Source of the DNA: a virus
Length of the DNA stretch: 64,000 bases
Virus record (IMG/VR): IMGVR_UViG_3300020204_002217
Location: 1 to 64,000 of that record
Direction: 5' to 3' (one strand)
Notes under the pieces: generated by a model
Database searches by the model: none
Told to the model about the DNA's origin: nothing
Seen by the model: only the letters and a program-made list of their open reading frames with translations
Program-made: the position numbers and the translations under genes
Shown here: positions 48,401 through 61,300 of the stretch, one piece after another
Layout of the letters: every line of letters starts with the position of its first letter
How positions within the stretch are numbered: position 1 is the first letter of the stretch

Positions 48401-51400
48401 CTCTTACTTTTTGTACAATTACTGCACTATAAATAATTCTATCACTTGGTTGATTTTCATATAATAATAAATTATAACTTTCGTCAGGTATTAACAAACT
48501 AGCATTTGTGTTATTTGGTGTACCCTTTTCAACATAAAACTTTAATAATTTCTTATCACTAAATCCTGCCATTCTATAAACAAGTCTAACATCTAAATTA
48601 TACAATAGTTCTTTAATATTGGTAGTACTGTCTAATCCTAGTTGTTTTTCAAAATCAACTATCCAATTAATATAACTTGTTTTTGCTGTACCGTTACCAT
48701 ATATTTCAATGTTAGCAGGTACAAGATGGCTGCGATCATTTACTAAGTATTGGTTAAATTCTTCGCTGTAACGATAATTGTCTAGGTCGGCACCTAAGTT
48801 ATAAAACTTAGCTGGTTTAGTTAATGCCATTAATCTCATCAAGTCAAATGGCCAAGTTGAACTACGGCGATAACTAAACTCTACCGGACCGTCGTCTCCT
48901 ACCAACCAGTCTTTATTAAAGTTCTTACTTATATAATTGCCTACTGTAGAATTAATAGGCGGTACAATTTTTCCTTCGCTATCAACAGGCAATACTTCTA
49001 GCAATCCCGGACGTATAAATTCAGGAATAATTCTTATATCACCATTATTATAATCTATACCTGCTGCTAAATCTTCCCACATTACTAAGTTATTACTTGT
49101 ATATGGAGCAGCACCATATTTTTCATCCCACCATTCTGGTTTGTTTACATATCCAATCATTTCCCAAGGTGTTTTATTGGGCATAGTAGTATCAAAGAAG
49201 TAACTGTTAATACCTCTCCAATAACCTTGAAGTATAGGACCTTTACTTAATTTGTTTTCACTATTTCTATAATTGAATGAGAAAGGATTAGTGCTTGAAT
49301 AAAATTGACGTTTATAATTTAATCTGTTTTGACCGACCCAATCTAAGAACATTGTGCTATACATGCTCAGAAATTCATCGTATGAGTAATCGCTAGGTCT
49401 AAAATATCCAGGCAATATTTCATAATCTCTAATTGGAATAGTTGATCCTAATTTTAGGTTGTTATAAATTCTACTTTCAAACTCTAAAAGTACTTGATCT
49501 CTATAGTCAGTAAGCACTCCAGTGACAGGATCATAATCTCCGTATAATTGATTATATGATCCATCATGACCCTTAATAAAGTAAGTAGGTATTTGATAAC
49601 CATCATCAAAAATAACTTGTGGTATAAAAGATGGATATAGTCCTAATTTAGTAGGTGTATTTGGAACAAAGCTACCATATGTCTGATTGTATTCGTTGAT
49701 TGTAACTTCGTCGCCTTCTTGTAACTCTATTAAAACTGTTAAAGAAGGAGCAGTAGAACTTACAACATAATCAACATCACGTATCAGTTGTTTAACTATA
49801 GGTAATCCAGATGTTGGATATATTGTTCTGTAAACTAATACACCGTTATAATTTGCTACATTGAAGTCATAAACTCTAGACAATCCAAACACACTGCCTG
49901 TGCTATTGTTATTAAAGAAATAAGTATTGGTTGCGTACACGCTTCTGTTTGGTAGCATGTCCGACCAAAAGAATGATTGACTTCTATTTTTATATGCAGT
50001 AATTTGCTCCAATGCATCGTCAAGCATGAATGCAGGTGTAGACCCTATATTATATGAGGTTTTAGTTATAACATCAACTAATAAAGTTTTAAATTTTACG
50101 TACTCACGACTATTATACAATATTGAATTTAATAGGTTATGATTTGGACCGCGCATAAATGCAGCAGGTAAAACCAAGCTAGCACTATTTTGTATAATTC
50201 TGTTACCCCAGGGTACAAGATTACCTAAATCTCTATAATTATTTGAACCAAAAACTACGCCTGTGATATTTGGATTATTATAGAATATACTTTGATATTG
50301 TCCGCGGATATCACCTATGTTCACAGTTGTAATATCTGTATTAAATGGGTCATTACTTAAATTAATTGGTATTGTATAGCTTGCTTTTGTGCTTACTTTT
50401 TCACTTATCATTAAGATTTGTATTACAGTATCAATATCCTGAGTTAGATTGATAGTAAAAATTGTATTTGTTCCATCAATTACATAAGAGTACTCATCAG
50501 TTGACATTAAATTATTATTATTATATACCTGTAATACAGGCCAATATAAGTTGGTTTGATCTATGGGCGTGATGTCAGATTTTACCAAGAAAGAAATAGT
50601 ATCTCCATTTTGTAATAGTCTGGGAGGCACTGTAGCGTTATACTTGTATTGGAATAGTTGGTATTGAGTGCTTGGAGCAACAGCAGTCTGCCATCCTAAT
50701 AATCTTTCTCTTTCTGTTCTTGTAATGTAATTATAAACATAACCTATGTTTATATTTTCTGTTACAGGTTCTGTTGTTATAACGTAATTAAATGTATCTT
50801 TGTTTAAGCTTACCTCAAAGCTTATATCTCCTACATTATTAAGTTCGCTATATTGTAGGGGAAAACCTAATACACTATCTTTAGGACCCTCTCCTATACC
50901 ATAAGCAAATAATTTTGTACCTTCAAAACTTGAACCTTTATATACAGTTCGGTCGCCTATGCTTATTCCATTACTATCAAATATGTCGAATAAGGGAGGT
51001 TGATTGACTGTTGTTTTTTGTTGCCCTTCTAAATATTCTAAGCCGTCAAAGTAAAATGTTAGACCCTGATAATTGTAACCTCTAGTTACTACTGTTTGAT
51101 CATCAGATAATATTTCTCCGTCAAACGCTTCTGTAAGTGTTATAACTGGAGTTGAGCCTGGTATAATAGTTGAAAAAGAAACTACATAAATTTTTGATTT
51201 AATACTTAAAATACTGTCATTAGCGAAAATAATTCTGGCTCCTGAAAACAATTGATAACTTGTATTATTTTCATTACCTGCTACAAATGAAGTATTAGTT
51301 ACAGTATTGAAATTTGTTGGATCGTCCCATGCTACAGTAATAGTTAATACTGTTACACCTGTTATATTTGTTATTAATGAGTTTAAAGGTAAAGTTTGTA

Positions 51401-54400
51401 ATTGATCACTAATATACATATCAGTGGTTAAAGTACCTTCAATATCATTGGCATTAATTGTAATTGTTGTTTCAGTTTCGCCAGCAGTCATAGCTGTTGG
51501 TGTTACAGCAACCGCAGGTGCAACACTGACTGTATATGTTCCTATACCTCCTGTACCTGTGCCCAATGCTGTTATTGTAGTTCCTACAGTTACGCCATCA
51601 CCAGATATAGTTGATCCTACTGTTATAGTTCCAGTAGTAACGGATAATACATTTAAAGTGGTGCCTGTTAATGATGCCACAAACTCTGCTCCCACTCCAT
51701 TGATAGTAGCTGTAGGTAGTGAATAAGTTTGAACATCAGGCCAATAAACTGTTTGACCTGCTACATCACTAAATGCATCAGTTGTTCTATAATCAATAAA
51801 ATCTACAGGAGCTTTACCTACAGTGCCACCCTTATACAGTTTTAAGTTTGGATAAAATTCTATAATTGGACGTTTTGCTTTATTTTGTGGGGTAGCATAT
51901 AAATTTTCAATGTCTGGATTTTGATTGTAAGTTGCAGTATCTTCAATTACTTGTTTATGGAACCAACGATTACTACGTGACCAGGCATTACGATTAATAC
52001 TATTTCTAGCTATAGTAATATAATCTTGATCTAATGGAATATAAAGTGCGTTATCATATGGATCAGTGTCAAAAGGCAAAATGTCATAAGGTGTATATGT
52101 ATTTTTTGTAAAGGGTTCTGGTACTACCAATGTATTAGTTGGTACTAATTCTATTCCTCGTTCAGTACCTACACCCTCAACATAGTATTGACCCTCAAGA
52201 TAGCTTACTGGTATTACGTCACCGATAAATTCAACTTTTAATCCATTAGTAAATTGTACACCATTTTCACTAGTAAAATTTTTCTTGCCTAATATATCAA
52301 GTTCAACATTTAATGTGTTAAAATTATTGCCGTCTATAATTTTAATAATACCTACTTTTAATGGGCTGCTTCCATCTTGATAATATAATTTATTAAGGGG
52401 TGCTGATATATAAGGTATTTTTAGTATGTATCCTAAAGTATTTTTGTAAAAACCTAAGTTAATAAATTCTTCGCCGTATTGTGGAATAATCTTTTGATTA
52501 ACTGGTATAAGTCCTGTAGGTATTAATTGTAAGACTGGATCATTTGGATCACCCAAATAGTTTATAGTAAAGAACCAATCATTAACATTATAATTAAAGC
52601 CTTCTTCATATAAACCTTGATTGATGTTTGCAGTCATGTTGCCAGAAGCTGTGGTTAAAACATGATCTTCTATTGCTGCACCATAACCTTCTATTGCTAC
52701 ACCAGTAGTCCCTGCATCAAAGTTTGTTGCTACAAATCTTTTAATATACGCACTGCCAGTAGTGTTTACCTGTGCTACACTTCCATAAGGACTTGCATAT
52801 ACAGTATCTCCTACGTTATATGTAATACCTGTAGTATCTGCTAATGCATTCCAATCTGTGTCACCCAACGTTTCAATAACATAAGCTATGCCTGGAACAA
52901 ATGAACCACCATTTACTAAAACTGCTCCACAACTTGCCCAGTCAGTGTCACCTAGTATAGATATTTCATAAGTGTTACCAACAGTAAGTGAACTTGCGCT
53001 GGTTGTACCTGTGCTTGTTGCTGTAAATCTTTGTTCAAACGCTTTACCTGTGCCTATGCCTACACCTGTAGCTATAAATGCTAAACCAACTGTATTATCA
53101 TCAGCTCCTATAATTGTAAAATCTGTAGTGCCTACTTCACTAATAAAATATGTTTTTCCTATAGTGAAAAATCCTGCATTTGTTTCTGTTGCGCCTACTG
53201 ATGTCCAATTAGTTTGATCATATTCACTTATTGAATATCTACGTCCTACAACAAAAGAACCTGAATTTACTTTTGTATTAAGAGTAATATTAAATGTTGT
53301 TGCACTATCAATTTCACTTACGTAGTAGATTGTATTTGGGTTGGTAGTATTATAAGAACTAATGTTACCAAATGTAACTGGATTAAATGTGATTGTTTGA
53401 CCTACATTTAAATTAGCTGTAGTATTTGCTGTTAAAAGACCAGTACTACTGTCAGTATTAGTAATGTTGATTAATTCAACACCGCCTGTAAATCCTAAAT
53501 TTGTATCATAATTACTTTGGTCATAAAAAGTATTAACTTGTGCAACTTCGTTTGGAATACCTGTATTATAAAATAAAACAGTTAGTCCGTTAAGACTGGT
53601 AACGCCATCGATGCCGTTACTAAGTGAACTTAATTTAACACCGTTTAAATTTGCAAAACTTGTTGTACTAACTACACCAACAGGATTATTACCTGGGAAG
53701 TCAAATTCATCCTGAACATTTGCTGCAGGTACATTAAATGTTACAATGCCTGTTGTTGCACCATTATTAGTTACACCAAAAATTTCTCTTGTATATAAAT
53801 TCGGCTGAGAAGGACTGTAGCCTGTAACACCTGGTTCGCCTTGTATCCAAAAATTGGTATTTTGGTTTACATAAAAGTTATATTCGCCGCCACGTATTAA
53901 AGTAATAGTTGGATTATTTGTTCCAGATGCAGCGCCTAATTCTTTTATATTGTATGCGTTAGGTAAATCTGTTACAACATAATCTTGTGCGACAAACACT
54001 GTGCTTGAACTAACCTGTACTGCTGGCGGACCTTCTGGTAACCAATAGTATTCATTATAGTTAATAACTGCATCTAGATTTGTAAAACTGTCCCAACTAT
54101 AAAATTCACTTTCAAATAATCTATTATTATCAGTCGATATTCCATTGCCTAACTTTATTGCATCAAGAATACCAGGATAGCTTAAAAAGTCTTTAGCTAC
54201 TTCTTCATCTTTTTTCGTAAAAACAACGCCTGGCTCTAATTGATAATCTCTTCTAACTTTAGTTGGTTCAGTTACATAATAGTCATTGGCATTAAGTCCA
54301 TAACCAAATCGTGAACCTATATAGCCCTGATTTTTCTGCAAAGTTGGGGGATTTACTAATTGATCCAATGTAGCCGCAAGAAATTGGCTATTCGTTGGGG

Positions 54401-54446
54401 TTTGAAATATTTCCGGTAGAAATTCAAGTGTTCTTATTCTAGTCAT
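33495..54446 (-). CDS. 6983-residue giant baseplate/tail structural protein, T4 gene 7 position
   Basis: One open frame of 20.95 kb follows gp6 by one base (TAAAATG). The N-terminus ([20 protein letters not shown], then [20 protein letters not shown]) and [15 protein letters not shown] near residue 1625 read like baseplate-associated proteins of T4-like marine phages. The T4 protein at this position, gp7, has about 1030 residues, so this one is nearly seven times longer. Residues ~2700-3390 hold FG-GAP/integrin-like propeller blades ([43 protein letters not shown]) and ~5360-5685 BNR/Ycf48-like blades ([30 protein letters not shown]). Dispersed modules with TDFTxIGAxxN and with YYVxxI...FTIS...LT recur many times. 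No transmembrane segment or enzyme motif is visible. A tail-tip adhesin or baseplate scaffold is likely; the exact role is unproven. Confidence 0.85.
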   Translation of the reverse strand: MTRIRTLEFLPEIFQTPTNSQFLAATLDQLVNPPTLQKNQGYIGSRFGYGLNANDYYVTEPTKVRRDYQLEPGVVFTKKDEEVAKDFLSYPGILDAIKLGNGISTDNNRLFESEFYSWDSFTNLDAVINYNEYYWLPEGPPAVQVSSSTVFVAQDYVVTDLPNAYNIKELGAASGTNNPTITLIRGGEYNFYVNQNTNFWIQGEPGVTGYSPSQPNLYTREIFGVTNNGATTGIVTFNVPAANVQDEFDFPGNNPVGVVSTTSFANLNGVKLSSLSNGIDGVTSLNGLTVLFYNTGIPNEVAQVNTFYDQSNYDTNLGFTGGVELINITNTDSSTGLLTANTTANLNVGQTITFNPVTFGNISSYNTTNPNTIYYVSEIDSATTFNITLNTKVNSGSFVVGRRYSISEYDQTNWTSVGATETNAGFFTIGKTYFISEVGTTDFTIIGADDNTVGLAFIATGVGIGTGKAFEQRFTATSTGTTSASSLTVGNTYEISILGDTDWASCGAVLVNGGSFVPGIAYVIETLGDTDWNALADTTGITYNVGDTVYASPYGSVAQVNTTGSAYIKRFVATNFDAGTTGVAIEGYGAAIEDHVLTTASGNMTANINQGLYEEGFNYNVNDWFFTINYLGDPNDPVLQLIPTGLIPVNQKIIPQYGEEFINLGFYKNTLGYILKIPYISAPLNKLYYQDGSSPLKVGIIKIIDGNNFNTLNVELDILGKKNFTSENGVQFTNGLKVEFIGDVIPVSYLEGQYYVEGVGTERGIELVPTNTLVVPEPFTKNTYTPYDILPFDTDPYDNALYIPLDQDYITIARNSINRNAWSRSNRWFHKQVIEDTATYNQNPDIENLYATPQNKAKRPIIEFYPNLKLYKGGTVGKAPVDFIDYRTTDAFSDVAGQTVYWPDVQTYSLPTATINGVGAEFVASLTGTTLNVLSVTTGTITVGSTISGDGVTVGTTITALGTGTGGIGTYTVSVAPAVAVTPTAMTAGETETTITINANDIEGTLTTDMYISDQLQTLPLNSLITNITGVTVLTITVAWDDPTNFNTVTNTSFVAGNENNTSYQLFSGARIIFANDSILSIKSKIYVVSFSTIIPGSTPVITLTEAFDGEILSDDQTVVTRGYNYQGLTFYFDGLEYLEGQQKTTVNQPPLFDIFDSNGISIGDRTVYKGSSFEGTKLFAYGIGEGPKDSVLGFPLQYSELNNVGDISFEVSLNKDTFNYVITTEPVTENINIGYVYNYITRTERERLLGWQTAVAPSTQYQLFQYKYNATVPPRLLQNGDTISFLVKSDITPIDQTNLYWPVLQVYNNNNLMSTDEYSYVIDGTNTIFTINLTQDIDTVIQILMISEKVSTKASYTIPINLSNDPFNTDITTVNIGDIRGQYQSIFYNNPNITGVVFGSNNYRDLGNLVPWGNRIIQNSASLVLPAAFMRGPNHNLLNSILYNSREYVKFKTLLVDVITKTSYNIGSTPAFMLDDALEQITAYKNRSQSFFWSDMLPNRSVYATNTYFFNNNSTGSVFGLSRVYDFNVANYNGVLVYRTIYPTSGLPIVKQLIRDVDYVVSSTAPSLTVLIELQEGDEVTINEYNQTYGSFVPNTPTKLGLYPSFIPQVIFDDGYQIPTYFIKGHDGSYNQLYGDYDPVTGVLTDYRDQVLLEFESRIYNNLKLGSTIPIRDYEILPGYFRPSDYSYDEFLSMYSTMFLDWVGQNRLNYKRQFYSSTNPFSFNYRNSENKLSKGPILQGYWRGINSYFFDTTMPNKTPWEMIGYVNKPEWWDEKYGAAPYTSNNLVMWEDLAAGIDYNNGDIRIIPEFIRPGLLEVLPVDSEGKIVPPINSTVGNYISKNFNKDWLVGDDGPVEFSYRRSSTWPFDLMRLMALTKPAKFYNLGADLDNYRYSEEFNQYLVNDRSHLVPANIEIYGNGTAKTSYINWIVDFEKQLGLDSTTNIKELLYNLDVRLVYRMAGFSDKKLLKFYVEKGTPNNTNASLLIPDESYNLLLYENQPSDRIIYSAVIVQKVREGYSVFGNNQQYAYFTIVKPIFDGELDNLVVENMTVKVAKNYSTTLEYVPYGTTFSTAQELSQFLMSYGNYIQQQGAQFNQITNAVPVTWQQMVLEFLYWSQMGWQDSSIVTLNPWATELNIDKPGLVVQPLTIQQQNFILNQNLYPIQLKDLSIVRNDTLFSVKTQNKGDTIAYGQFNLSAFENGIVFDNVTLFDDIIYNLITGLRQVRIKLYGTKTADWNGTVTASGFIYNQDNIEQWKKEVKYTKGSIVKYKNKFFTASTIIQPNNIFQEDEWKETDYNEIQKGLLPNSSTRSYESALYYNTDVANLEKDADLLSFSLIGYRPRDYLAIADLTDITQINVYKNFIKNKGTLNALTAFQGAQLPQGGIDYTVYENWAIKSQAFGGVLNDNFVEFRLKQKLLTNNPGTVALTNGVYTPGIQQQVPIYSLFNYSQPISNPNVLPTIEPTSYSDIYPNAGYANVNDVKMLAYYVSELPSAIGANGVPVTLNEFYVNQFVWIANYLADFQIYTPKVIGNVISVQINNNQNFSTVTFKQPHGLTKFQPFAIINFSPIVDGYYICQEILDQNKVIIELTFNLTNNVNIVTGQGVAYKFQTARVANASQINSLPLIDTEFVKNTVWVDEAESGSWAVYRKSINYKFEEEFTKQNSAKFGSAVGYDSIAGYLITDKDIGSLYRYTYNDLYENYQLNETITETTSYGTALAHAQNLYIVSQPTGTPKVYVYTINDTPVTDDFVTYQEISRHASATGEWGEALAFSGDTNWLYISAKDDNKIFVYRKSNIPYTAGYFAVGQTFQITSLGDEIVATSITIGQTYQIVSQGTTDFTTIGAASNEIGTVFTATAVGTGNGKVLEDPTDFTAVGADDNLVGLYFVATGVGSGTGQASQVTYQYSSVITGVSAEAYGTSISTDYYGDTLVVGAPSKDYSVSVENTGASYVYQRLIQNIETQAPSINGQPQVFPLAWTPSTLSRTATSTLDGSSNTITLNDIANINPNDAIVFTGNDLLDTNIIANQVYYVGSIVGSTITIKTSRSTNTVVNLATKAGPLTISATIQSTPLYVSVNGINVTDDNYYVIGSNIYYAGFLRAGDVINISSNNFVLVQAIDSPNTQRTGTGFGTSVSSNRYGNEIIIGAPFALNSANEEGAVYRYTNGSQKYGSITGNQSVSITTNRKLLINGYYILLTAGDAESVMEAINSANITNIVASQTNGILVIQLLDNDLAPINEKLNISVTEIDTLTELGFTLYTNTQTIQCPHLTGPTQFGTFVKFNTSNNSIVVSAPVGTRYAQTLFDFTDDANLDNDTVFDNNCTQFIEGFVNAGAVYMYDYIGIYNENINNVGAFVYAQCVNDQNLNYGSQPRYGTTLDFNENRVVVGTPNFRPDFTDGQVTTFVNLNGLNDWQIFRESAEVVDITKIQNTQIFSASTNNTLVHLDYVDPLQGKILGAVRPNIDYVCNNDPAGYSIFLDTGEMWGARNVGQIWFDTSNIRYLNYHQNDPAYNARYWANLFPNSDVAIYSWVVSEQIPVNYEGPGIPYNINNFSVEAVNDNNGGNSLLYYFWVRDTGIIAKQRGKTLSDTTISNYIANPLASGIAYLAPLLPNAFALYNSQSYLNADDSVLHVGYSTGSTAAESHNEFNLIRVNNPDDFLPGFPTVDSIYPTSLYDKLLDSLSGVVNYSPGTDEPGQIVPNPYLPKAVQSGILARPRQSFFYNRNLALKNYLTFANAELAKYPINEIRPGATFLNNKGYIEVNGEQVLIYNTRDYVNNINWWAPGYDNSTRAALRVPLYADLSKLQVPYGTIVSVATNGDGNTEWYIYDEDNITGKESWIRIGLQNGTIEFSSTLWDYSKGRLGFGDNFFDTDTYDVYPSGPTRWIIRALNEQIYTNELLILRNQSLILLFDYIQSETVESQNYLPWLNKTSLVDISHKIRELIPLKVFQSDNQTFLEGYVNEVKPYHVVIKDFLIQYTGEEIYQGNITDFDLPAQFAFDINQFVSPELVYQNPNTGYQYLPGNDIWQNAEYTQWYNNYGVSITGQNDFLITTLGSYVTLASNFIIVDNASGFPINGVIKIYDPSDPTKQSYELIGYSNVNRALNTLSGLVRGLNSTTVFDHLPGQNIYIDLPPVLLLDGGSQYTEPPKVTAYIDIGLTEAGTFISGRNYIIQSLGLNNNPTDFTLIGATSNTIGLSFIATGAGTGTGTASLYPEPKVPAVLEAVMSLDSVVSVTVINPGLGYVFLPEIIIDPALVIDFTVSDINELTNTIKIFAPSLSTGNLLRYKNNPGSINVGGLDNNQWYYINVLENAPFTIIALYTSFDDAVNDVDRVTLYNQGSGSHTLNFGAKASTISSAMPVRENNINLRFDRTTYNSQVTDWRADAFYGSFFAGTYENSERVSSSIISLQSTTPPIENILASAQGVVFPINTVESIPTSITIDNSDGVEWSSFERTVVDFDGTNDTIELEPYDDDTGEPNSSGSTIGFTIGMPIKMIGDVGTSGLQGFTVYYISEIVDEKNFKVSLTNGGSSINLADYTVSPAGCKLYTAEIVNKTIISVDYSGIRTITGASANVNALTVPITAIGTGGTTGLYTNIPLFFTLPGVIDPPLYAGNIRMNQTYYVTSILDEQTFTISESKNPTTYILTETNSTGNYVFLDSTTGLAVNEPITFSNLEISGLTVSNFGNILEGVIYYVSSIIDLQIITLSESINGTTFAVTTVASATDTTGLGTSQAEVVQLTDADTDIVMNVSLPVSPGQVDGQLFTFYDTSPQYVNIDVFTIGNLISRSVMASLTGINALAIEDVYIVEVVDGTTNMYVNMPFTLDQDLGGLTSGTTYFIKTIGVLETTVTATTSANLLLTSDTSNLYDNASIIFSGSGLGGIVIGVQYYVVPSSIVSNTSFKISLSPGGPEEDLTADSGPMTGAGEPFITLSSSIGGSTIALSSETKTVVLDQEITSTPIFDVSYILGGYRVQIQDAGSGFATDNTITIAGVLIGGTTPNNNLTIVVETIGANGQLENVICQGTPAGVANQYYLKVLSANTFEVYSNPLLTQHVNINDFNYNGYTTTTASSIASNIITVTNASEFNINDTIIFSGTVFGGVTLGTPYYILTKSSNTITISDQPGGSTFSLTNSSGNMTMAKAGAFTFLPEPFYFNQSIVKYNNNVYRCIVSNNDPEFVYGKWELLNSGDRVLNGLDRIIGYYQPTVDMPGVDTTQLVTGTRYPNNNYLGNAFEPDQQFPLDTQLQAQAFYPTNINMESLIFVGTRYFAPANLPTYSAFAVDIDDVNWDIAKIANEPLGLSDVIYSGTYYVMTSTNSATPIIRSVNSTAWTTAGQLIPFGKTSQYAIPLSNGALSLNSVAYNNGVYVAVGNKIVLSTNSTVWQEVFRFDSNLTQELYGISYVSTSLFSGWIAVGKGQRYDYSSGLTEIVSTNIILYSTNGYNWTSAGSATQNGFYSITSDGTNIIIVGDNGAIYTSTQPGTWQGITETNVNLVLGSSLQKIAVGSTLGFIVGDTVRFTKPFDIIDDDVSYTVTGILSSNFITINSDVTAGNLEIGKTYTILNPGTSNFVLVGAATNTPGVVFTATGTTSGTGTVGLSGIGSIPEQTLMYKYPYEPKLNDVIYQNNIYMAVGNDGEVRTSSDGFNWVTQTSGVTENLNAINFDSAETRFTVVGDNNTAIRSYDDGVTWDIDNFFNIVSPAYEVIGSPFVFGYGPEELVPGIVTDNLNMTVSTRAGTNWEVTEYQHVGYNSISVEYDPDTADQVQYMYGPMRHVHGHSHEGIQITSETTAQLTVYQINGTTNLGTRLYEGIDYTVNYVNNYITLTNPLPFSPIMDKLRIDVYEVGNSDQLVKSSTKTDPIRANLITGFQEINLNCNYSASVFQGSGLIQPGTEPIEITVIKTESVSNYIICTDVSYFVQNTIVRFTGDTYGGLLEDTNYYVKEISNARNAIIISASASGGIAGPAVELLDGPLTGEGPMSVIIQIGSGLVYTDPVMYHNGSLLTYGITGSVFKTKNTNNAITINTTALLSVNDPIKFSETVTFGGANLVPLTTYYINNIIDDNEFTISATLGGPTILLAEGSGGGIFITYDYAIGIQSDSVQAKVLLADQYDQDIDYLVYSFFGETSPIQYGYTLPQTELFNGNGSTSQFALSYFVGQDNPGNAIVEINGLRQTGSQYTINSSLDTLTFVSPPPANSVVAITSYNLTDRQYFNTEFGVTGTLGGDFLELVVESTNNSIGSYDQDTPSIQTYDQNTPSIVTYDENLNWLTLASGYTTTELNVNDTIIFQSPVLDGIVAGKIYYIIEILNSTEFVISETLGGPALQLTNDTGAMPVLVNSLTVANIIFISNTLSSPIAETNVTGTSSTTNVITCSSTANFVVGQTALFKTSRSSADSLTNGVQYRIEVLGDTNWNAVGYVGTPVVYGTFTANATVGSGTGKALQASLGGISLLGTTYFVDTIINASEFTIKDEDGNQIALTDDTGFILVQIGGQPAVRVQTGIPHALTENTFVQIDGVEGSTQLNNNKYYVHIISTTIVDLYTEPYNPAYAQPNYPVEMVSAYISDGYIWRAGLFVITLTTATDTNATTDRITVESTDGLIINTPVLFTEVGANIGDAIMSSSNIIDGTTYYVKTVAPETVATALITDYEYQILTVGDTDFTLVGAVDNNVGTIFIATGAGTGTGTTSSLNEFTISATRQGDIFALNNASGTITVTQWEQSNVDRLWVTVNGYRLPSSHLRLNAANELSILTTIEPGDEVIITSMIPNATPNEESYLNLVDKNNQPAVYRANSQTRTFLRHALNDIDNEIYLDDLSKVTQSEAHMYMVMAPTDDGYEFGLYANKEVLCGILVRNETKNIEIPKTQFEVEIEALSPTLIITENSEYLEEGDELMITVIEGRDLIINGEYIKFFSCDPDLNTVGNLQRGANGTGMQLSIPKYTEVFSLLPNNRMIASNYNRTWNSYTYNTTLGDPLSISTTSAAIFLNSNIY
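34405..53175 (-). repeat. Dispersed TDFTxIGA module copies inside the giant gene
   Basis: Copies of a module of about 40-45 residues, IGxTYxIxxxGTTDFTxIG then FxATGxGxGTG, lie near 53040-53175, 45851-45990, 45748-45840 (partial), 41822-41960, 37670-37800 and 34405-34525; a weaker variant is at 35135-35260. The copies share a DNA core reading close to GTACCTGTACCTGCACCGG on the plus strand. They are in frame and separated by several kilobases, so recombination between them could reshape the gene. Confidence 0.75.
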
Positions 54447-54447
54447 T

Positions 54448-57400
54448 TTATCTTTCTTGCAACTCTGCAGGAGTTAATGCAGCAATTACTACAACATCAT
54501 TTGATGTAGCTGCATTAACAAAAATCTCATATGGTGCAGATTTAATCTCATACAAATCACCGAACTGTGCTTCAGGATTATTTGGTACAAGTACAGCACT
54601 ATTAATTAAATCACCACATTCATTATGTAGATAGGCACTAAGTTCGCTGAAATAAAATGTTTCACCGAAGTTCCAATTATTGATGTTAAAGTAATTATTC
54701 ATAGCAGTTAATACAGCACTACGTATTTCACTATCACTAGCACTTGTATCTACATTTTTAATTACTTTTATTGTTCCTCTAAGTGCTGCGTCTGCTTTAA
54801 TTCCAAATAAGGGTTTAAAAGTAACGCAGTTTAAAATTACGCTATCACTCAACATTTTATAATCATTAATTTTGCCGTATGCAATATTTAATTCTGTTGT
54901 AGTTGGCTTATCTGGATAAGGTACTGTATTAGTTGTATCAACTAACCAATTATTATATGCAGTATAATAACTTTGCGTTACTACATATAAGTCAATTATG
55001 TTTGTTGTAGCTGGATCGATACGTGTAGTATTGTTGCTATTATGACGATATTGGAAACTTAAGCCCTGTCTGCCAGGTTTCATAGTATATAGTGGTTGTA
55101 GTACTAAACTATACGAAGGCGTTGTTACTGTAGGATCTTGTACAGTTTTATAGAAAACATTATACTTTTCATAACTATCAATTTCAGCATATGCATAAAA
55201 TAATTGTCCTAATGGATAATCATATTTTACTACTTCAATTTGATTTTTATTACTATATTGATATTCAACTTCACTTGTAGGAACAATTTGTTCTCTTGTT
55301 AAATTGATTGGATCTTGAATTGTAACGAAAAATACATACTTACCGATGTTTGCAGCATCCGTTTGCACACCAGTTACAGTTTCAAAAAAATCTGGATTTA
55401 ATATTAAAGTTTTATTATTAACATCTGTACCTGAAACTTCTACTTCAAAATCATTAATATAACCGTCGCTTTCAACAGTTTGACCAACAATATTTACTTT
55501 AATATCTCTTGATAATGAAGTGTTTGAATATGGTATAGTATTTATTGATAAGATGTTTATGTAATCTTGTAAAATTTTACCACTGAAAGGATCATAAACT
55601 AATTCTCCTGTGCTAAAGGCAAATCTAATATCTTCAACACTGCCGAAATAGTAAGTCAATGATTTATAAGTTACGCTATATCTATTATTACCCAAACTTA
55701 AAAAATTAACAAAATAATCAGGATCTTCATATGGACGTATTGACCATCTTTGTTGATCTATTGCTAATGAATTATTAAAGACTAAGGAGAAGCTGAGTTG
55801 TAGTTCCATCCTGTCAACACATTCATTTACTATAATAGTATTAAGTTTATTTTCAAATACAGGTATAACTTGTGTACAAATTGCGCCTTGTGGAATAAAG
55901 CCATTTAATGTAACTGGTCCTGTTCCATTTGCAAAGTTTCCTTGACCGTTATTATTACCGTCTCCATTTATGTTAAGAACAGTAGTCCAAATACTTGTAG
56001 GATTGTTAGGTCCTGGTATACCAGAAACTAGTCTATTTTTATCGTTAAAATAAAATCCTATTGGTGCTGTAAATTGTACTAAAGCACCTTGTGTAATATA
56101 TTTGGCATTATTGCTATTAAACAGACCAATTGCTAAGGGCACATCATTGTTTAAGTTAATATTATAAAAATATCCTGTTTGACTATTTGCATCTACTGTA
56201 CTGCTATGCCAGTAAACTGTGCCGTCACCGCTAGCAGCATCTAAGTTGTAACGCTCATAGTTTTGAATATAGTATTGATTTGCCTTATTTGAAGCAAGAA
56301 CGGTTGCCAAATCAACAGATAAGAATTCGATAATATCACTTTGGTCAACAATAGTTAAGTTTAAAAATCCATCAATATCAGTTTGATATAAAGCACCATC
56401 ACTACCAAAACTATTAAGGCTTGAATATTTGCCTGTTGGATCAAGTAAATCTAAATTTTTGCTTACGCCTACGCTACTACGGTTTACTGCTTTTGATTTT
56501 ATTATTGAACTGTATAAAGTATAGGGGAAATTATTATAATCTTCACCATTAACCATACGATTTTGTGTATAGTAACGTGTTGGTGCGCGTTGTTTTATAT
56601 CAGGCAATGTTTCACGTGCCTGAGCATTAGATACTGGGTTAGTAAGAGTTAATCCAACAGTCAGTGTTTCAATTTTGCCAACTCTACTGATGTAATTAAA
56701 TGATACACTAATACCTTGCATTTCGCTTGGATCGATTGTATAAGTTAAACCATTGCCAGCACGTACATAGGCTCTAAATGCTCCTACAGGAATTTTACTG
56801 AATACGCCGTCTCCAAATACATATGTTACTTGATCGTTAAATCTACTATTGACACTAAAGATTTCTCTATTGCTACCTTCGGTTTGTAAATATGCGTTGG
56901 CGTAAACACTATCTACTTGACGCCATAAAATTCTTGTATTATTATCTGCACTTAATTGATATAACCAAGTATCAGTATTATTGATGCCCTCAATGTTGAT
57001 ATCAACTATTTGATTTGATATTTGCTGAGTAAAATTAAAATCTACGTTTTGTAATATACCTTGTTTAAAGTAAAAGAAAAATCCAGTATCGCCACTACCA
57101 TATCCTAGTTGGTCGTTCCTGTAACACAAATTAAAGCGTCCGCTGGGAGCCGGCGGAATTTCATATAAGTAATCTTTACCAACGCTACTTACACTTACTA
57201 GTTCAAAAGACATAGTTGTACCGTCTATACTAGTTTGAAAAGGGGCGATTGGTAATGTATTAGTTGGTATTTTTATTGAATATTCGCTAGTTACCACACC
57301 TAATATATCGCTTACATTTCCTGGTCTACCTATTTTTTGTGTGTCGATAAGTGCAGCGTTAATGATTGCATTAAACTGCTCTAAGAAAAATATATTAGCT

Positions 57401-57840
57401 GGGTCATTCCATAGAACAGGTACATTACTTAAGTTAGTACCATTTAAATCTATAACATTCTGTGTGGTTGATATGCTTGTGATTTTAAGGTAACCTTCAG
57501 AACACAGATTACGTTTTGGCGTATAGCTTACAAGATTTGCTAACTTAATAACACTATCACGGCGTTCGGCTGTGTCTAAGAAATTTTCACGACTATTAAG
57601 ATCATTACGAAATGCTAGACCTTGACCCATAAAGGCCATAACGTCTAGTAATGCAATATATTCACTACTTTCGATATAATCATTAAATGTTTCTGGATAA
57701 TAGACACGAAGATAATCTATGAAACTTTTACGCAAAGTTTCATAATCATAGCTAAGGAAATCGGCTTCACGAAAAGTTTGATAGATTGCTTTCCAATCAT
57801 TTACACCGAACAATGCAGCTTGTCTTGAACTTGTAGCCAT
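54448..57840 (-). CDS. gp6: Baseplate wedge protein gp6
   Basis: The 1130-residue protein has the conserved gp6 N-terminal region: [40 protein letters not shown] and [20 protein letters not shown], followed by [16 protein letters not shown]. The gp6 of T4 forms the wedge ring that links the hub to the outer baseplate. At 1130 residues it is longer than T4 gp6 (660), as in marine relatives. The ATG at 57840 has weak CAGAG upstream and a GATAAATA core 18 bases before it. It is flanked by gp25 and the giant protein, the order expected for this region. Confidence 0.93.
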   Translation of the reverse strand: MATSSRQAALFGVNDWKAIYQTFREADFLSYDYETLRKSFIDYLRVYYPETFNDYIESSEYIALLDVMAFMGQGLAFRNDLNSRENFLDTAERRDSVIKLANLVSYTPKRNLCSEGYLKITSISTTQNVIDLNGTNLSNVPVLWNDPANIFFLEQFNAIINAALIDTQKIGRPGNVSDILGVVTSEYSIKIPTNTLPIAPFQTSIDGTTMSFELVSVSSVGKDYLYEIPPAPSGRFNLCYRNDQLGYGSGDTGFFFYFKQGILQNVDFNFTQQISNQIVDINIEGINNTDTWLYQLSADNNTRILWRQVDSVYANAYLQTEGSNREIFSVNSRFNDQVTYVFGDGVFSKIPVGAFRAYVRAGNGLTYTIDPSEMQGISVSFNYISRVGKIETLTVGLTLTNPVSNAQARETLPDIKQRAPTRYYTQNRMVNGEDYNNFPYTLYSSIIKSKAVNRSSVGVSKNLDLLDPTGKYSSLNSFGSDGALYQTDIDGFLNLTIVDQSDIIEFLSVDLATVLASNKANQYYIQNYERYNLDAASGDGTVYWHSSTVDANSQTGYFYNINLNNDVPLAIGLFNSNNAKYITQGALVQFTAPIGFYFNDKNRLVSGIPGPNNPTSIWTTVLNINGDGNNNGQGNFANGTGPVTLNGFIPQGAICTQVIPVFENKLNTIIVNECVDRMELQLSFSLVFNNSLAIDQQRWSIRPYEDPDYFVNFLSLGNNRYSVTYKSLTYYFGSVEDIRFAFSTGELVYDPFSGKILQDYINILSINTIPYSNTSLSRDIKVNIVGQTVESDGYINDFEVEVSGTDVNNKTLILNPDFFETVTGVQTDAANIGKYVFFVTIQDPINLTREQIVPTSEVEYQYSNKNQIEVVKYDYPLGQLFYAYAEIDSYEKYNVFYKTVQDPTVTTPSYSLVLQPLYTMKPGRQGLSFQYRHNSNNTTRIDPATTNIIDLYVVTQSYYTAYNNWLVDTTNTVPYPDKPTTTELNIAYGKINDYKMLSDSVILNCVTFKPLFGIKADAALRGTIKVIKNVDTSASDSEIRSAVLTAMNNYFNINNWNFGETFYFSELSAYLHNECGDLINSAVLVPNNPEAQFGDLYEIKSAPYEIFVNAATSNDVVVIAALTPAELQER

Positions 57841-57858
57841 AATAAAACTCTGTTTTAG

Positions 57859-57866
57859 TATTTATC
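57859..57866 (-). promoter_or_regulatory. Late promoter core, GATAAATA, for gp6
   Basis: The minus strand reads GATAAATACTAAAACAGAG, 18 bases from core to ATG 57840. The core matches the four other close variants in the window. Confidence 0.6.
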
Positions 57867-57889
57867 AATATGAAAAACTGGGTTTTTAA

Positions 57890-58339
57890 CTATTGTAATG
57901 AAGCTGAGTTTAATCCGCTGTTAAAGAAAACGCTTAAAACTTGCGGATTATTAAAGGGTGCAACAGCTACTTGTAATTCAATTAATATGCCATTTTGCAC
58001 GGGACTTGCTTTAACTGTATTAACTTGCAATCTAGGATCAAGTGTTGCAACTCTACGTAACTCAACTTCTAATTTGCCCTGTACGTCTGGTGTATTAGGC
58101 TCAAATATAAATTCCCATAAACTGGTTCCATACTGCGGTTGTCCTACCTTTTCGCCTATGCGAATGTTTAAAGCGTTCATAAAATCTTGTATTACAAGTT
58201 TTTCATCTGTAAGTTTAAACTTTTTTCCATAAACTATGGGTTCTCTAATTCCCCCTGGACCTCCGTCAATTCCATTTACCATGTTGGAAGACTTAGGTTT
58301 GTTTGCATTGATTGTACTAAATCCAAGATATTGTGGCAT
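57890..58339 (-). CDS. gp25: Baseplate wedge protein gp25
   Basis: The 149-residue protein has the GPW/gp25 pattern: an opening region, KLTDEKLVIQDFMNALNIRI, GEKVGQPQYGTSLWEFIFEP and NTPDVQGKLEVELRRVATLD near residues 50-105. The gp25 family is the most conserved wedge component of contractile tails and type VI secretion baseplates, where it joins the sheath to the wedge. Length is close to T4 gp25 (132). An AATAAATA core lies six bases before ATG 58339. Its stop is followed by 23 bases and the gp6 promoter core. Confidence 0.95.
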   Translation of the reverse strand: MPQYLGFSTINANKPKSSNMVNGIDGGPGGIREPIVYGKKFKLTDEKLVIQDFMNALNIRIGEKVGQPQYGTSLWEFIFEPNTPDVQGKLEVELRRVATLDPRLQVNTVKASPVQNGILIELQVAVAPFNNPQVLSVFFNSGLNSASLQ

Positions 58340-58345
58340 ATTCTT

Positions 58346-58353
58346 TATTTATT
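58346..58353 (-). promoter_or_regulatory. Late promoter core, AATAAATA, for gp25
   Basis: The minus strand reads AATAAATAAAGAATATG, six bases from core to ATG 58339. It overlaps the stop codon of the hub gene (58352-58354). Confidence 0.5.
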
Positions 58354-61300
58354 AAATGATTGTGCCGTCAGGTAGTACTCTAGCTCCGGGCGGAAGCCTT
58401 CTAAATCTTAAATAAAATGCTCTATACTGCTGCGGTATTTGATTTATATTATACTGCGTGGGATTTGTTGGTGTTATAGGTAGTTGTGTACTAACTGCTG
58501 TGCTGCTTATTTGATTTTGAGCAGTAAGACTATCTACTTTATTCTTGGCAGCTAATATTTCAGGGCTTCCTTGTGGATAGTTTGAAGCAATAAAGTCATA
58601 ATCTTTTTTAGCTAAAGCAAGGTTTCTTACCTCAGTGCTTAATGCTTCTGCTTCTTTAGCTTGTAATGCTCTAGTAGATATACCTGCTCCAATAACTGTT
58701 GTTGCTCCTGTATTAGTAGTTACTATACCCTGAGCAACTTGATTAACAGTTTGTCCATCAGTGGTAGCATCGTTGATTATATTTTTTGGAATACCACTAA
58801 CCCCTTGATTTGCAGGATTATTACGATTATTTGCATTAACTCCCCTGTTAAGAACTTGCTGTCTGGCTTTTTCTCTAATCTTGTTTAGTTCTTGTATTTG
58901 AAGTTCACTTACTCCCTCAATGAATATAGGAGCAGGTATCTTAGGATCGCCTATAGTGCTTAAAATTTGTTTATTAATACCCGCTCTGTTTACAGTTTTG
59001 TTTTTACTTACACCTTTCCTTATTTTACGTTTGCCGCCAAACAATGCTGCTACAGAAGCTACAGCATTCATAACGTTAAACGCAGTGCCTAATGCTGCTG
59101 AACCCGCCTGTACTATACTATCAAATCCTGCCTTAGCTGATGAGAAGATACCAGCAATACCTCCTCCTGCTGGACCTCCAAATATTTGTTGAGCAAATTG
59201 CCCTGATTTACTTAAACCTACGGTTACTCCAGTTAATTCTCTTGTTTTAGTAGCGAAGCCTACAGCTTTTGAGGCATTCGTAATTGCTGTAAATGTGTCT
59301 CTTATTTGTCCTGGTAATACTTTAATAGCTGTACTAATAGTTTGTACTGCGTTATTAATAGTAGTTACGTAACCGCCAATACCAGGTATACTTCCTAACC
59401 CGCTAGCAAGAGCATTGCCTGCTAGGCTAAATTGCCCAGCATTTAAAAATAAACCTGCAGCTTTTATACTTTGTGCAGCACCAAGTGCTGTGTTTTGTAG
59501 TCCTAACAATTTGGTCTGAGAGGCTAAACCTGCCTGAGCAAAAGCACTGTTAATATTAACTGTACCAGTAATATTATTTTTAAAATTAGCCTTTAATTGA
59601 TTTGTAAATGTACTGGTATATGTATTAGCAGCGTTAATAAATTGGTTACTGACATAACCAGCCAATCCGCCCTGTTTTGAACCTTTAATACTGAAATTTG
59701 TAAATCTTTCTATACCCTTAGCTGCTGCCAATGCACCAAGATTGATTGGCTGTCCGGCTTCTAGTTTGCCAATACCTTCTTTGACAACACTTAGTGCTGC
59801 ACCGGTAGTGCCTTTATTGTAATCAATTTTACCAGCAAATTTAGGATTTCTTTCCATAAATTGTATTGCTGCTGAAATTGGTTTGTCTGATGAATTCACT
59901 GCATTTACAGCTTGATTACCTAAATTTACTGTCTGTGCAATCTTATCTGTTTTACGTGCTATGGTAGCTGCAGTACTGCTACCAGTAGATTGAGCGACCC
60001 TACGCGCTACTGCTGCTGTGCTGGTAGTGGCTGCTGCTAATGTAACTCCTGCTTCTTGATTTGGAGCTGCAGTACCTGTTATAACACCAGCTTGTATTAA
60101 CTCAGTTTGGGCTCTTTGATAAGAAGAATTAGCTGCGCCTGCTTGCGATGTATAACTTGCGATTAATTCTTGGAAGTTTTTAGCTCCTGCTTTGCCAGTA
60201 AACAAATTTGTAGCAAAGGCTCGTTCTGGTGGCATACCTTTGTTGATATTATTTTCAATAAGAGTGGCTGCGCCTGGTTTCAATATACCGCCACTTTCCA
60301 ACTGGCTTATTGGCATTCCAGCAGGTCCTACACGTATTTCCTTTTTTCCATTTACATCAACAATTGCGTAACCGTTTTTATTGCTGCTTGCGAAAGGAGA
60401 ATTAGCATTAACTTGACTTTGCGCAGCTAACATTGCTCCTGCATTCAAATTATCAATATTTTTACTTACTCCTGATAATGATGGACTGTTTGACATAATG
60501 CCACTAGCAATTTGTCCTTCAAGTTGTGCTACTTCTTTGTTAATTTTTGCAACCTGCTCATTTGGAGCATCTGGAAGTGCGCTTGATTTTGACAAATCAA
60601 CTTTTAAATCAACACCCTTATTACTATCATCCCAAGGATAGTGCGCAGGCACTCTACTACAAATTGATGCCATTGCATTGGGTACGCTAACAAAGCCTTG
60701 ATCTGGTGTCCATATATTATCAATGTTTGTAACAATATCACTGCCCTTTACATCTTTAGCAATTAATGGACTAGTTAATGTGTTTATTAATACAACTTTA
60801 CCCTTTATAAATGTTAATAAAGATCCGCTAAAACTAGCTACACCGCCACTTTCTATTGATAATCCTAAACCACCCTTAATAGTCATAATCATACCAGAAC
60901 TTAAATTATATTCTGAACCAGCTAAATGTTTTGTTTTCTTAGCACTAGTAAGTTCTAAATCGCCGTTAGTATTAATTTTTGTATTTTTGTTGCCATTGAT
61001 ATTAACATCACGATCTGCGTGTATGTTAATATCCCCTTGACTTCTCATGTTAATACTATTGGTAGAGTACATATCAATAGTACCTTCTTTACCAAACTCA
61101 ATATATGATTGACCATTACTATGAAGTATTGATAAAATCTGATTTTTATCGTGCATCATTATTTGATGCCCGCCAGCAGTTCTAACTCTTACTAATTGGT
61201 CTCTACCTAATATATCACCGTCATCCATTACAATGCTATGGCCACCGCGTCTACCTATAACTTTAAGTTGTGATTGATCTATGCCTTCATCTAATGCTTT

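Noticed and set aside
33495-54446. Many plus-strand and other-frame open frames of 60-130 codons opposite the giant gene
   Set aside because: They lie inside a long intact coding frame with strong protein-level repeats, have no ribosome binding sites or promoter cores, and look like shadows of an AT-rich, Thr/Asn-rich gene.
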